Notes under the pieces: generated by a model
Seen by the model: the letters and a program-made list of their open reading frames with translations, nothing else
The model's database searches: none
Told to the model about the DNA's origin: nothing
Translations under genes and position numbers: made by a program
Part shown: positions 23,670-37,859 of the stretch, piece by piece
How the letters are laid out: every line of letters begins with the position of its first letter
How positions within the stretch are numbered: the stretch's first letter is position 1
Assembly: GCA_028752905.1 (NCBI GenBank)
Contig: JAQNBH010000282.1
Span: 186,001-250,000 of the forward strand
From: Cladorhizidae sp. MBARI D1340-BT2
Taxonomy: Eukaryota; Porifera; Demospongiae; Poecilosclerida; Cladorhizidae
Reading direction: 5' to 3'
DNA: 64,000 nt

Positions 23670-25485
23670 CCTGGCGTTTTCCAGTTGCCAAAGCGGTGGC
23701 CTGCCAGTGAAAAACCACTACATTTATTGATAATCTGTTGACATGTTGCAGATAAGGGCCTTCTCTATCAGTTGACAAAATCTGGGACTTTGGTCTTGTT
23801 AATTAGGGCAGTTATGAATTGTATTCTTACTTGATGCTAAACATGTTAGCTTCGTAGATTATCCACACTTCACTGAATAGACTTGATGTATAGCTATTAA
23901 GATAGGACTCTCTAAGTGCTCTCTCTTGATACCAAACATCCATATATTCTGCACACTTCACTGTAATGGACTTGCAAGATAGGTATCTCTCAGTGTTCTC
24001 TATCTTGAGCTAAACATGTTAGCTTCATAGATTCTCCACACTTCACTGAATAGACTTGATATATAGCTCTAAAGGTAGGCCTGTCTCTGTTCTCTCTCTT
24101 GATACCAAACATCCGTATATTCTGCATACATAGAATCACAAGATAGGTTTCTCTATGTGTTCTCTATCTTGATGCTAAACAGGTTAGCTTCATAGATTCT
24201 CCACACTTCACTGTATAAACTTGATATATAGCTATTAAGATAGGTCTCTCCCTGTGCTCTCTGTTGATATCAAACATCCATAATATTCTGCACACTTCAC
24301 TGTAATGGACTTGATATGATTCGAATGATAGGTTTCATTATGTGTTCTCTATCTTGATATTTGCCCTAATTTGGTCTATATGTTTCTCATTTTTTCCCCA
24401 AAAATCTTGTTATTTTGCCGTAAAGCTCATAACTTTTCTACACTTTACCCAAAAAAGAAATTTTTTATATCACCGGATAGCCCTTCTAATTATCTGTCTT
24501 TTGTACGTGCCAAAATTTTGAGTACTCTAAGTATTAGCAAGTTATGGTGATTTGAAGTGGTAAGGTTTGCGATCTTTCCTGGCGTTTTCCAGTTGCCAAA
24601 GCGGTGGCCTGCCAGTAAAAAACCACTACATTTATTGATAATCTGTTGACATGTTGCAGATAAGGGCCTTCTCTATCAGTTGACAAAATCTGGGACTTTG
24701 GTCTTGTTAATTAGGGCAGTTATGAATTGTACTCTTACTTGATGCTAAACATGTTAGCTTCGTAGATTATCCACACTTCACTGAATAGACTTGATGTATA
24801 GCTATTAAGATAGGACTCTCTAAGTGCTCTCTCTTGATACCAAACATCCATATATTCTGCACACTTCACTGTAATGGACTTGCAAGATAGGTATCTCTCA
24901 GTGTTCTCTATCTTGAGCTAAACATGTTAGCTTCATAGATTCTCCACACTTCACTGAATAGACTTGATATATAGCTCTAAAGGTAGGCCTCTCTCTGTTC
25001 TCTCTCTTGATACCAAACATCCGTATATTCTGCATACATAGAATCACAAGATAGGTTTCTCTATGTGTTCTCTATCTTGATGCTAAACAGGTTAGCTTCA
25101 TAGATTCTCCACACTTCACTGTATAAACTTGATATATAGCTATTAAGATAGGTCTCTCCCTGTGCTCTCTGTTGATATCAAACATCCATAATATTCTGCA
25201 CACTTCACTGTAATGGACTTGATATGATTCGAATGATAGGTTTCATTATGTGTTCTCTATCTTGATATTTGCCCTAATTTGGTCTATATGTTTCTCATTT
25301 TCCCCCCAAAAATCTTGTTATTTTGCCGTAAAGCTCATAACTTTTCTACACTTTACCCAAAAAAGAAATTTTTTATATCACCAGATAGCCCTTCTAATTA
25401 TCTGTCTTTTATACGTGCCAAAATTTTGAGTACTCTAAGTATTAGCAAGTTATGGTGATTTGAAGTGGTAAGGTTTGCGATCTTT
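23670..25485 (+). repeat. Two standard 908-bp monomers
   Basis: The first has GGCCTGTCT (24083) and a T6C4 core. The second has T4C6, CACCAGATAG and CTTTTATACG. AGTAAAAAACC at about 24617 is a rare G-to-A change in the conserved 3' core. Confidence 0.9.
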
Positions 25486-26397
25486 CCTGGCGTTTTCCAG
25501 TTGCCAAAGCGGTGGCCTGCCAGTGAAAAACCACTACATTTATTGATAATCTGTTGACATGTTGCAGATAAGGGCCTTCTCTATCAGTTGACAAAATCTG
25601 GGACTTTGGTCTTGTTAATTAGGGCAGTTATGAATTGTACTCTTACTTGATGCTAAACATGTTAGCTTCGTAGATTATCCACACTTCACTGAATAGACTT
25701 GATGTATAGCTATTAAGATAGGACTCTCTAAGTGCTCTCTCTTGATACCAAACATCCATATATTCTGCACACTTCACTGTAATGGACTTGCAAGATAGGT
25801 ATCTCTCAGTGTTCTCTATCTTGAGCTAAACATGTTAGCTTCATAGATTCTCCACACTTCACTGAATAGACTTGATATATAGCTCTAAAGGTAGGCCTCT
25901 CTCTGTTCTCTCTCTTGATACCAAACATCCGTATATTCTGCATACATAGAATCACAAGATAGGTTTCTCTATGTGTTCTCTATCTTGATGCTAAACAGGT
26001 TAGCTTCATAGATTCTCCACACTTCACTGTATAAACTTGATATATAGCTATTAAGATAGGTCTCTCCCTGTGCTCTCTGTTGATATCAAACATCCATAAT
26101 ATTCTGCACACTTCACTGTAATGGACTTGATATGATTCGAATGATAGGTTTCATTATGTGTTCTCTATCTTGATATTTGCCCTAATTTGGTCTATATATA
26201 TGTTTCTCATTTTCCCCCCAAAAATCTTGTTATTTTGCCGTAAAGCTCATAACTTTTCTATACTTTACCCAAAAAAGAAATTTTTTCTATCACCGGATAG
26301 CCCTTCTAATTATCTGTCTTTTGTACGTGCCAAAATTTTGAGTACTCTAAGTATTAGCAAGTTATGGTGATTTGAAGTGGTAAGGTTTGCGATCTTT
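25486..26397 (+). repeat. 912-bp unit, first with TATA expansion
   Basis: TCTATATATATG replaces TCTATATG near the core start, adding 4 bp. The core has T4C6, TATACTTTA and TTTTTTCTATC. The expansion brings an upstream ATG into frame with the core and creates a 70-codon ORF at 26158-26370 that is not considered a gene. Confidence 0.92.
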
Positions 26398-27497
26398 CCT
26401 GGCGTTTTCCAGTTGCCAAAGCGGTGGCCTGCCAGTGAAAAACCACTACATTTATTGATAATCTGTTGACATGTTGCAGATAAGGGCCTTCTCTATCAGT
26501 TGACAAAATCTGGGACTTTGGTCTTGTTAATTAGGGCAGTTATGAATTGTACTCTTACTTGATGCTAAACATGTTAGCTTCGTAGATTATCCACACTTCA
26601 CTGAATAGACTTGATGTATAGCTATTAAGATAGGACTCTCTAAGTGCTCTCTCTTGATACCAAACATGCATATATTCTGCACACTTCACTGTAATGGACT
26701 TGCAAGATAGGTATCTCTCAGTGTTCTCTATCTTGAGCTAAACATGTTAGCTTCATAGATTCTCTTCACTTCAATTAATAGACTTGATATATAGCTCTAA
26801 AGGTAGGCCTCTCTCTGTTCTCTCTCTTGATACCAAACATCTGTATATTCTGCATACTTCACAGTAATGGACTTGATAGAATCACAAGATAGGTTTCTCT
26901 CTGCTCTCTCTTGATGCTAAATATGTAAGCTTCATGGATTCTCCAAACTTCATTGATATATAGCTATTAAGACAGGTCTCTCTCTGTGCTCTCTGTTGAT
27001 ACCAAAAATCCATTTATTATGCACACTTCACTGTAATGGAGTTGATATGACTCGAAGGATAGGTTTCTCTATGTGTTCTCTAGAGATCTTGATGCTAAAC
27101 AGGTTAGCTTCATAGATTCTCCACACTTCACTGAATAAACTTGATATATAGCTATTAAGATTGGTCTCTCCCTGTGCTCTCTGTTGATATCAAACATCCA
27201 TAATATTCTGCACACTTCACTGTAATGGACTTGATATGATTCGAATGATAGGTTTCATTATGTGTTCTCTATCTTGATATTTGCCCTAATTTGGTCTATA
27301 TGTTTCTCATTTCCCCCCCCTAAAATTTTTGTTTTTGCCGTAAAGCTCATAACTTTTCTACACTTTACCCAAAAAAGATAATTTTTATATCACCGGATAG
27401 CCCTTCTAATTGTCTGTCTTTTGTACGTGCCAAAATTTTGAGTACTCTAAGTATTAGCAAGTTATGGTGATTTGAAGTGGTAAGGTTTGCGATCTTT
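26398..27497 (+). repeat. Long 1100-bp unit L8 (3822-bp repeat, copy 1)
   Basis: Extra segment at 26888-27057, with the complete long-unit marker set. I saw no difference from L9 and L10. Confidence 0.92.
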
Positions 27498-28399
27498 CCT
27501 GGCGTTTTCCAGTTGCCAAAGCGGTGGCCTGCCAGTGAAAAACCACTACATTTATTGATAATCTGTTGACATGTTGCAGATAAGGGCCTTCTCTATCAGT
27601 TGACAAAATCTGGGACTTTGGTCTTGTTAATTAGGGCAGTTATGAATTGTACTCTTACTTGATGCTAAACATGTTAGCTTCGTAGATTATCCACACTTCA
27701 CTGAATAGACTTGATGTATAGCTATTAAGATAGGACTCTCTAAGTGCTCTCTCTTGATACCAAACATCCATATATTCTGCACACTTCACTGTAATGGACT
27801 TGCAAGATAGGTATCTCTCAGTGTTCTCTATCTTGAGCTAAACATGTTAGCTTCATAGATTCTCCACACTTCACTGAATAGACTTGATATATAGCTCTAA
27901 AGGTAGGCCTCTCTCTGTTCTCTCTCTTGATACCAAACATCCGTATATTCTGCATACATAGAATCACAACATAGGTTTCTCTATGTGTTCTCTATCTTGA
28001 TGCTAAACAGGTTAGCTTCATAGATTCTCCACACTTCACTGTATAAACTTGATATATAGCTATTAAGATAGGTCTCTCCCTGTGCTCTCTGTTGATATCA
28101 AACATCCATAATATTCTGCACACTTCACTGTAATGGACTTGATATGATTCGAATGATAGGTTTCATTATGTGTTCTCTATCTTGATATTTGCTCTATATA
28201 TATGTTTCTAATTTTCCCCCCGAAAATCTTGTTATTTTGCCGTAAAGCTCATAACTTTTCTACACTTTACCCAAAAAAGAAATTTTTTATATCACCGGAT
28301 AGCCCTTCTAATTATCTGTCTTTTGTACGTGCCAAAATTTTGAGTACTCTAAGTATTAGCAAGTTATGATGATTTGAAGTGGTAAGGTTTGCGATCTTT
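27498..28399 (+). repeat. 902-bp unit (copy 1)
   Basis: Standard 902-bp type. It carries the private marker GTTATGATGA (A at 28369), shared exactly with 32191 and 36013. Confidence 0.92.
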
Positions 28400-29307
28400 C
28401 CTGGCGTTTTCCAGTTGCCAAAGCGGTGGCCTGCCAGTGAAAAACCACTACATTTATTGATAATCTGTTGACATGTTGCAGATAAGGGCCTTCTCTATCA
28501 GTTGACAAAATCTGGGACTTTGGTCTTGTTAATTAGGGCAGTTATGAATTGTACTCTTACTTGATGCTAAACATGTTAGCTTCGTAGATTATCCACACTT
28601 CACTGAATAGACTTGATGTATAGCTATTAAGATAGGACTCTCTAAGTGCTCTCTCTTGATACCAAACATCCATATATTCTGCACACTTCACTGTAATGGA
28701 CTTGCAAGATAGGTATCTCTCAGTGTTCTCTATCTTGAGCTAAACATGTTAGCTTCATAGATTCTCCACACTTCACTGAATAGACTTGATATATAGCTCT
28801 AAAGGTAGGCCTGTCTCTGTTCTCTCTCTTGATACCAAACATCCGTATATTCTGCATACATAGAATCACAAGATAGGTTTCTCTATGTGTTCTCTATCTT
28901 GATGCTAAACAGGTTAGCTTCATAGATTCTCCACACTTCACTGTATAAACTTGATATATAGCTATTAAGATAGGTCTCTCCCTGTGCTCTCTGTTGATAT
29001 CAAACATCCATAATATTCTGCACACTTCACTGTAATGGACTTGATATGATTCGAATGATAGGTTTCATTATGTGTTCTCTATCTTGATATTTGCCCTAAT
29101 TTGGTCTATATGTTTCTCATTTTTTCCCCAAAAATCTTGTTATTTTGCCGTAAAGCTCATAACTTTTCTACACTTTACCCAAAAAAGAAATTTTTTATAT
29201 CACCGGATAGCCCTTCTAATTATCTGTCTTTTGTACGTGCCAAAATTTTGAGTACTCTAAGTATTAGCAAGTTATGGTGATTTGAAGTGGTAAGGTTTGC
29301 GATCTTT
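28400..29307 (+). repeat. Standard 908-bp monomer (copy 1)
   Basis: GGCCTGTCT at 28813 and a T6C4 core. Same place in the order as 32222 and 36044. Confidence 0.92.
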
Positions 29308-30219
29308 CCTGGCGTTTTCCAGTTGCCAAAGCGGTGGCCTGCCAGTGAAAAACCACTACATTTATTGATAATCTGTTGACATGTTGCAGATAAGGGCCTT
29401 CTCTATCAGTTGACAAAATCTGGGACTTTGGTCTTGTTAATTAGGGCAGTTATGAATTGTACTCTTACTTGATGCTAAACATGTTAGCTTCGTAGATTAT
29501 CCACACTTCACTGAATAGACTTGATGTATAGCTATTAAGATAGGACTCTCTAAGTGCTCTCTCTTGATACCAAACATCCATATATTCTGCACACTTCACT
29601 GTAATGGACTTGCAAGATAGGTATCTCTCAGTGTTCTCTATCTTGAGCTAAACATGTTAGCTTCATAGATTCTCCACACTTCACTGAATAGACTTGATAT
29701 ATAGCTCTAAAGGTAGGCCTCTCTCTGTTCTCTCTCTTGATACCAAACATCCGTATATTCTGCATACATAGAATCACAAGATAGGTTTCTCTATGTGTTC
29801 TCTATCTTGATGCTAAACAGGTTAGCTTCATAGATTCTCCACACTTCACTGTATAAACTTGATATATAGCTATTAAGATAGGTCTCTCCCTGTGCTCTCT
29901 GTTGATATCAAACATCCATAATATTCTGCACACTTCACTGTAATGGACTTGATATGATTCGAATGATAGGTTTCATTATGTGTTCTCTATCTTGATATTT
30001 GCCCTAATTTGGTCTATATATATGTTTCTCATTTTCCCCCCAAAAATCTTGTTATTTTGCCGTAAAGCTCATAACTTTTCTATACTTTACCCAAAAAAGA
30101 AATTTTTTCTATCACCGGATAGCCCTTCTAATTATCTGTCTTTTGTACGTGCCAAAATTTTGAGTACTCTAAGTATTAGCAAGTTATGGTGATTTGAAGT
30201 GGTAAGGTTTGCGATCTTT
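29308..30219 (+). repeat. 912-bp unit (copy 1)
   Basis: TATA expansion near 30012, with the same core markers as at 26190 and 33834. It carries the non-gene ORF 29980-30192. Confidence 0.92.
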
Positions 30220-31319
30220 CCTGGCGTTTTCCAGTTGCCAAAGCGGTGGCCTGCCAGTGAAAAACCACTACATTTATTGATAATCTGTTGACATGTTGCA
30301 GATAAGGGCCTTCTCTATCAGTTGACAAAATCTGGGACTTTGGTCTTGTTAATTAGGGCAGTTATGAATTGTACTCTTACTTGATGCTAAACATGTTAGC
30401 TTCGTAGATTATCCACACTTCACTGAATAGACTTGATGTATAGCTATTAAGATAGGACTCTCTAAGTGCTCTCTCTTGATACCAAACATGCATATATTCT
30501 GCACACTTCACTGTAATGGACTTGCAAGATAGGTATCTCTCAGTGTTCTCTATCTTGAGCTAAACATGTTAGCTTCATAGATTCTCTTCACTTCAATTAA
30601 TAGACTTGATATATAGCTCTAAAGGTAGGCCTCTCTCTGTTCTCTCTCTTGATACCAAACATCTGTATATTCTGCATACTTCACAGTAATGGACTTGATA
30701 GAATCACAAGATAGGTTTCTCTCTGCTCTCTCTTGATGCTAAATATGTAAGCTTCATGGATTCTCCAAACTTCATTGATATATAGCTATTAAGACAGGTC
30801 TCTCTCTGTGCTCTCTGTTGATACCAAAAATCCATTTATTATGCACACTTCACTGTAATGGAGTTGATATGACTCGAAGGATAGGTTTCTCTATGTGTTC
30901 TCTAGAGATCTTGATGCTAAACAGGTTAGCTTCATAGATTCTCCACACTTCACTGAATAAACTTGATATATAGCTATTAAGATTGGTCTCTCCCTGTGCT
31001 CTCTGTTGATATCAAACATCCATAATATTCTGCACACTTCACTGTAATGGACTTGATATGATTCGAATGATAGGTTTCATTATGTGTTCTCTATCTTGAT
31101 ATTTGCCCTAATTTGGTCTATATGTTTCTCATTTCCCCCCCCTAAAATTTTTGTTTTTGCCGTAAAGCTCATAACTTTTCTACACTTTACCCAAAAAAGA
31201 TAATTTTTATATCACCGGATAGCCCTTCTAATTGTCTGTCTTTTGTACGTGCCAAAATTTTGAGTACTCTAAGTATTAGCAAGTTATGGTGATTTGAAGT
31301 GGTAAGGTTTGCGATCTTT
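30220..31319 (+). repeat. Long 1100-bp unit L9 (3822-bp repeat, copy 2)
   Basis: Extra segment at 30710-30879. Offset exactly 3822 bp from L8. Confidence 0.92.
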
Positions 31320-32221
31320 CCTGGCGTTTTCCAGTTGCCAAAGCGGTGGCCTGCCAGTGAAAAACCACTACATTTATTGATAATCTGTTGACATGTTGCA
31401 GATAAGGGCCTTCTCTATCAGTTGACAAAATCTGGGACTTTGGTCTTGTTAATTAGGGCAGTTATGAATTGTACTCTTACTTGATGCTAAACATGTTAGC
31501 TTCGTAGATTATCCACACTTCACTGAATAGACTTGATGTATAGCTATTAAGATAGGACTCTCTAAGTGCTCTCTCTTGATACCAAACATCCATATATTCT
31601 GCACACTTCACTGTAATGGACTTGCAAGATAGGTATCTCTCAGTGTTCTCTATCTTGAGCTAAACATGTTAGCTTCATAGATTCTCCACACTTCACTGAA
31701 TAGACTTGATATATAGCTCTAAAGGTAGGCCTCTCTCTGTTCTCTCTCTTGATACCAAACATCCGTATATTCTGCATACATAGAATCACAACATAGGTTT
31801 CTCTATGTGTTCTCTATCTTGATGCTAAACAGGTTAGCTTCATAGATTCTCCACACTTCACTGTATAAACTTGATATATAGCTATTAAGATAGGTCTCTC
31901 CCTGTGCTCTCTGTTGATATCAAACATCCATAATATTCTGCACACTTCACTGTAATGGACTTGATATGATTCGAATGATAGGTTTCATTATGTGTTCTCT
32001 ATCTTGATATTTGCTCTATATATATGTTTCTAATTTTCCCCCCGAAAATCTTGTTATTTTGCCGTAAAGCTCATAACTTTTCTACACTTTACCCAAAAAA
32101 GAAATTTTTTATATCACCGGATAGCCCTTCTAATTATCTGTCTTTTGTACGTGCCAAAATTTTGAGTACTCTAAGTATTAGCAAGTTATGATGATTTGAA
32201 GTGGTAAGGTTTGCGATCTTT
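31320..32221 (+). repeat. 902-bp unit (copy 2)
   Basis: Carries the GTTATGATGA marker (A at 32191). Confidence 0.92.
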
Positions 32222-33129
32222 CCTGGCGTTTTCCAGTTGCCAAAGCGGTGGCCTGCCAGTGAAAAACCACTACATTTATTGATAATCTGTTGACATGTTG
32301 CAGATAAGGGCCTTCTCTATCAGTTGACAAAATCTGGGACTTTGGTCTTGTTAATTAGGGCAGTTATGAATTGTACTCTTACTTGATGCTAAACATGTTA
32401 GCTTCGTAGATTATCCACACTTCACTGAATAGACTTGATGTATAGCTATTAAGATAGGACTCTCTAAGTGCTCTCTCTTGATACCAAACATCCATATATT
32501 CTGCACACTTCACTGTAATGGACTTGCAAGATAGGTATCTCTCAGTGTTCTCTATCTTGAGCTAAACATGTTAGCTTCATAGATTCTCCACACTTCACTG
32601 AATAGACTTGATATATAGCTCTAAAGGTAGGCCTGTCTCTGTTCTCTCTCTTGATACCAAACATCCGTATATTCTGCATACATAGAATCACAAGATAGGT
32701 TTCTCTATGTGTTCTCTATCTTGATGCTAAACAGGTTAGCTTCATAGATTCTCCACACTTCACTGTATAAACTTGATATATAGCTATTAAGATAGGTCTC
32801 TCCCTGTGCTCTCTGTTGATATCAAACATCCATAATATTCTGCACACTTCACTGTAATGGACTTGATATGATTCGAATGATAGGTTTCATTATGTGTTCT
32901 CTATCTTGATATTTGCCCTAATTTGGTCTATATGTTTCTCATTTTTTCCCCAAAAATCTTGTTATTTTGCCGTAAAGCTCATAACTTTTCTACACTTTAC
33001 CCAAAAAAGAAATTTTTTATATCACCGGATAGCCCTTCTAATTATCTGTCTTTTGTACGTGCCAAAATTTTGAGTACTCTAAGTATTAGCAAGTTATGGT
33101 GATTTGAAGTGGTAAGGTTTGCGATCTTT
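32222..33129 (+). repeat. Standard 908-bp monomer (copy 2)
   Basis: GGCCTGTCT at 32635 and a T6C4 core, as in copies 1 and 3. Confidence 0.92.
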
Positions 33130-34041
33130 CCTGGCGTTTTCCAGTTGCCAAAGCGGTGGCCTGCCAGTGAAAAACCACTACATTTATTGATAATCTGTTG
33201 ACATGTTGCAGATAAGGGCCTTCTCTATCAGTTGACAAAATCTGGGACTTTGGTCTTGTTAATTAGGGCAGTTATGAATTGTACTCTTACTTGATGCTAA
33301 ACATGTTAGCTTCGTAGATTATCCACACTTCACTGAATAGACTTGATGTATAGCTATTAAGATAGGACTCTCTAAGTGCTCTCTCTTGATACCAAACATC
33401 CATATATTCTGCACACTTCACTGTAATGGACTTGCAAGATAGGTATCTCTCAGTGTTCTCTATCTTGAGCTAAACATGTTAGCTTCATAGATTCTCCACA
33501 CTTCACTGAATAGACTTGATATATAGCTCTAAAGGTAGGCCTCTCTCTGTTCTCTCTCTTGATACCAAACATCCGTATATTCTGCATACATAGAATCACA
33601 AGATAGGTTTCTCTATGTGTTCTCTATCTTGATGCTAAACAGGTTAGCTTCATAGATTCTCCACACTTCACTGTATAAACTTGATATATAGCTATTAAGA
33701 TAGGTCTCTCCCTGTGCTCTCTGTTGATATCAAACATCCATAATATTCTGCACACTTCACTGTAATGGACTTGATATGATTCGAATGATAGGTTTCATTA
33801 TGTGTTCTCTATCTTGATATTTGCCCTAATTTGGTCTATATATATGTTTCTCATTTTCCCCCCAAAAATCTTGTTATTTTGCCGTAAAGCTCATAACTTT
33901 TCTATACTTTACCCAAAAAAGAAATTTTTTCTATCACCGGATAGCCCTTCTAATTATCTGTCTTTTGTACGTGCCAAAATTTTGAGTACTCTAAGTATTA
34001 GCAAGTTATGGTGATTTGAAGTGGTAAGGTTTGCGATCTTT
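33130..34041 (+). repeat. 912-bp unit (copy 2)
   Basis: TATA expansion near 33834; non-gene ORF at 33802-34014. Confidence 0.92.
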
Positions 34042-35141
34042 CCTGGCGTTTTCCAGTTGCCAAAGCGGTGGCCTGCCAGTGAAAAACCACTACATTTATT
34101 GATAATCTGTTGACATGTTGCAGATAAGGGCCTTCTCTATCAGTTGACAAAATCTGGGACTTTGGTCTTGTTAATTAGGGCAGTTATGAATTGTACTCTT
34201 ACTTGATGCTAAACATGTTAGCTTCGTAGATTATCCACACTTCACTGAATAGACTTGATGTATAGCTATTAAGATAGGACTCTCTAAGTGCTCTCTCTTG
34301 ATACCAAACATGCATATATTCTGCACACTTCACTGTAATGGACTTGCAAGATAGGTATCTCTCAGTGTTCTCTATCTTGAGCTAAACATGTTAGCTTCAT
34401 AGATTCTCTTCACTTCAATTAATAGACTTGATATATAGCTCTAAAGGTAGGCCTCTCTCTGTTCTCTCTCTTGATACCAAACATCTGTATATTCTGCATA
34501 CTTCACAGTAATGGACTTGATAGAATCACAAGATAGGTTTCTCTCTGCTCTCTCTTGATGCTAAATATGTAAGCTTCATGGATTCTCCAAACTTCATTGA
34601 TATATAGCTATTAAGACAGGTCTCTCTCTGTGCTCTCTGTTGATACCAAAAATCCATTTATTATGCACACTTCACTGTAATGGAGTTGATATGACTCGAA
34701 GGATAGGTTTCTCTATGTGTTCTCTAGAGATCTTGATGCTAAACAGGTTAGCTTCATAGATTCTCCACACTTCACTGAATAAACTTGATATATAGCTATT
34801 AAGATTGGTCTCTCCCTGTGCTCTCTGTTGATATCAAACATCCATAATATTCTGCACACTTCACTGTAATGGACTTGATATGATTCGAATGATAGGTTTC
34901 ATTATGTGTTCTCTATCTTGATATTTGCCCTAATTTGGTCTATATGTTTCTCATTTCCCCCCCCTAAAATTTTTGTTTTTGCCGTAAAGCTCATAACTTT
35001 TCTACACTTTACCCAAAAAAGATAATTTTTATATCACCGGATAGCCCTTCTAATTGTCTGTCTTTTGTACGTGCCAAAATTTTGAGTACTCTAAGTATTA
35101 GCAAGTTATGGTGATTTGAAGTGGTAAGGTTTGCGATCTTT
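34042..35141 (+). repeat. Long 1100-bp unit L10, last in the window
   Basis: Extra segment at 34532-34701. No long unit is found to the right of this one, over the remaining 29 kb. Confidence 0.92.
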
Positions 35142-36043
35142 CCTGGCGTTTTCCAGTTGCCAAAGCGGTGGCCTGCCAGTGAAAAACCACTACATTTATT
35201 GATAATCTGTTGACATGTTGCAGATAAGGGCCTTCTCTATCAGTTGACAAAATCTGGGACTTTGGTCTTGTTAATTAGGGCAGTTATGAATTGTACTCTT
35301 ACTTGATGCTAAACATGTTAGCTTCGTAGATTATCCACACTTCACTGAATAGACTTGATGTATAGCTATTAAGATAGGACTCTCTAAGTGCTCTCTCTTG
35401 ATACCAAACATCCATATATTCTGCACACTTCACTGTAATGGACTTGCAAGATAGGTATCTCTCAGTGTTCTCTATCTTGAGCTAAACATGTTAGCTTCAT
35501 AGATTCTCCACACTTCACTGAATAGACTTGATATATAGCTCTAAAGGTAGGCCTCTCTCTGTTCTCTCTCTTGATACCAAACATCCGTATATTCTGCATA
35601 CATAGAATCACAACATAGGTTTCTCTATGTGTTCTCTATCTTGATGCTAAACAGGTTAGCTTCATAGATTCTCCACACTTCACTGTATAAACTTGATATA
35701 TAGCTATTAAGATAGGTCTCTCCCTGTGCTCTCTGTTGATATCAAACATCCATAATATTCTGCACACTTCACTGTAATGGACTTGATATGATTCGAATGA
35801 TAGGTTTCATTATGTGTTCTCTATCTTGATATTTGCTCTATATATATGTTTCTAATTTTCCCCCCGAAAATCTTGTTATTTTGCCGTAAAGCTCATAACT
35901 TTTCTACACTTTACCCAAAAAAGAAATTTTTTATATCACCGGATAGCCCTTCTAATTATCTGTCTTTTGTACGTGCCAAAATTTTGAGTACTCTAAGTAT
36001 TAGCAAGTTATGATGATTTGAAGTGGTAAGGTTTGCGATCTTT
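35142..36043 (+). repeat. 902-bp unit, last intact one
   Basis: Carries GTTATGATGA (A at 36013). To the right the 902-type core start survives only as a stub at the junctions of compound units. Confidence 0.92.
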
Positions 36044-37859
36044 CCTGGCGTTTTCCAGTTGCCAAAGCGGTGGCCTGCCAGTGAAAAACCACTACATTTA
36101 TTGATAATCTGTTGACATGTTGCAGATAAGGGCCTTCTCTATCAGTTGACAAAATCTGGGACTTTGGTCTTGTTAATTAGGGCAGTTATGAATTGTACTC
36201 TTACTTGATGCTAAACATGTTAGCTTCGTAGATTATCCACACTTCACTGAATAGACTTGATGTATAGCTATTAAGATAGGACTCTCTAAGTGCTCTCTCT
36301 TGATACCAAACATCCATATATTCTGCACACTTCACTGTAATGGACTTGCAAGATAGGTATCTCTCAGTGTTCTCTATCTTGAGCTAAACATGTTAGCTTC
36401 ATAGATTCTCCACACTTCACTGAATAGACTTGATATATAGCTCTAAAGGTAGGCCTGTCTCTGTTCTCTCTCTTGATACCAAACATCCGTATATTCTGCA
36501 TACATAGAATCACAAGATAGGTTTCTCTATGTGTTCTCTATCTTGATGCTAAACAGGTTAGCTTCATAGATTCTCCACACTTCACTGTATAAACTTGATA
36601 TATAGCTATTAAGATAGGTCTCTCCCTGTGCTCTCTGTTGATATCAAACATCCATAATATTCTGCACACTTCACTGTAATGGACTTGATATGATTCGAAT
36701 GATAGGTTTCATTATGTGTTCTCTATCTTGATATTTGCCCTAATTTGGTCTATATGTTTCTCATTTTTTCCCCAAAAATCTTGTTATTTTGCCGTAAAGC
36801 TCATAACTTTTCTACACTTTACCCAAAAAAGAAATTTTTTATATCACCGGATAGCCCTTCTAATTATCTGTCTTTTGTACGTGCCAAAATTTTGAGTACT
36901 CTAAGTATTAGCAAGTTATGGTGATTTGAAGTGGTAAGGTTTGCGATCTTTCCTGGCGTTTTCCAGTTGCCAAAGCGGTGGCCTGCCAGTGAAAAACCAC
37001 TACATTTATTGATAATCTGTTGACATGTTGCAGATAAGGGCCTTCTCTATCAGTTGACAAAATCTGGGACTTTGGTCTTGTTAATTAGGGCAGTTATGAA
37101 TTGTACTCTTACTTGATGCTAAACATGTTAGCTTCGTAGATTATCCACACTTCACTGAATAGACTTGATGTATAGCTATTAAGATAGGACTCTCTAAGTG
37201 CTCTCTCTTGATACCAAACATCCATATATTCTGCACACTTCACTGTAATGGACTTGCAAGATAGGTATCTCTCAGTGTTCTCTATCTTGAGCTAAATATG
37301 TTAGCTTCATAGATTCTCCACACTTCACTGAATAGACTTGATATATAGCTCTAAAGGTAGGCCTCTCTCTGTTCTCTCTCTTGATACCAAACATCCGTAT
37401 ATTCTGCATACATAGAATCACAAGATAGGTTTCTCTATGTGTTCTCTATCTTGATGCTAAACAGGTTAGCTTCATAGATTCTCCACACTTCACTGTATAA
37501 ACTTGATATATAGCTATTAAGATAGGTCTCTCCCTGTGCTCTCTGTTGATATCAAACATCCATAATATTCTGCACACTTCACTGTAATGGACTTGATATG
37601 ATTCGAATGATAGGTTTCATTATGTGTTCTCTATCTTGATATTTGCCCTAATTTGGTCTATATGTTTCTCATTTTCCCCCCAAAAATCTTGTTATTTTGC
37701 CGTAAAGCTCATAACTTTTCTACACTTTACCCAAAAAAGAAATTTTTTATATCACCGGATAGCCCTTCTAATTATCTGTCTTTTATACGTGCCAAAATTT
37801 TGAGTACTCTAAGTATTAGCAAGTTATGGTAATTTGAAGTGGTAAGGTTTGCGATCTTT
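36044..37859 (+). repeat. Two standard 908-bp monomers
   Basis: The first ends the third 3822-bp period (GGCCTGTCT at 36457, T6C4). The second has GCTAAATATG (T at 37297), CTTTTATACG and GGTAATTTG (A at 37831). All three markers recur 5030 bp later, so the change of repeat regime lies between about 36,842 and 37,297. Confidence 0.9.

Larger units (their letters stand above)
18650..24385 (+). repeat. Right copy of the ~5.7-kb block
   Basis: Partner of 7190-12925. Its private changes are GGCCTGTCT at 20275 and GTATTC at 23824. Limits are approximate because they fall in sequence shared by all monomers. Confidence 0.8.
25412..37296 (+). repeat. 3822-bp higher-order repeat, about 3.1 periods
   Basis: The unit order is 1100-902-908-912. 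ORF-bearing cores are exactly 3822 bp apart (26158, 29980, 33802), and so is the rare GATGATTTG marker (28369, 32191, 36013). I saw no base difference among the copies. The limits are the last and first positions at which the offset comparison fails (near 25,411 and at 37,297). Confidence 0.9.

Noticed and set aside
26158..26370. Repeated 70-codon ORFs (14 copies) starting with a hydrophobic stretch
   Set aside because: They exist only where the 4-bp TATA expansion sets the frame, cover subrepeat and core junction sequence, have no recognisable domain, and are copies of one satellite segment. The hydrophobic start is what CT-rich DNA encodes by chance.
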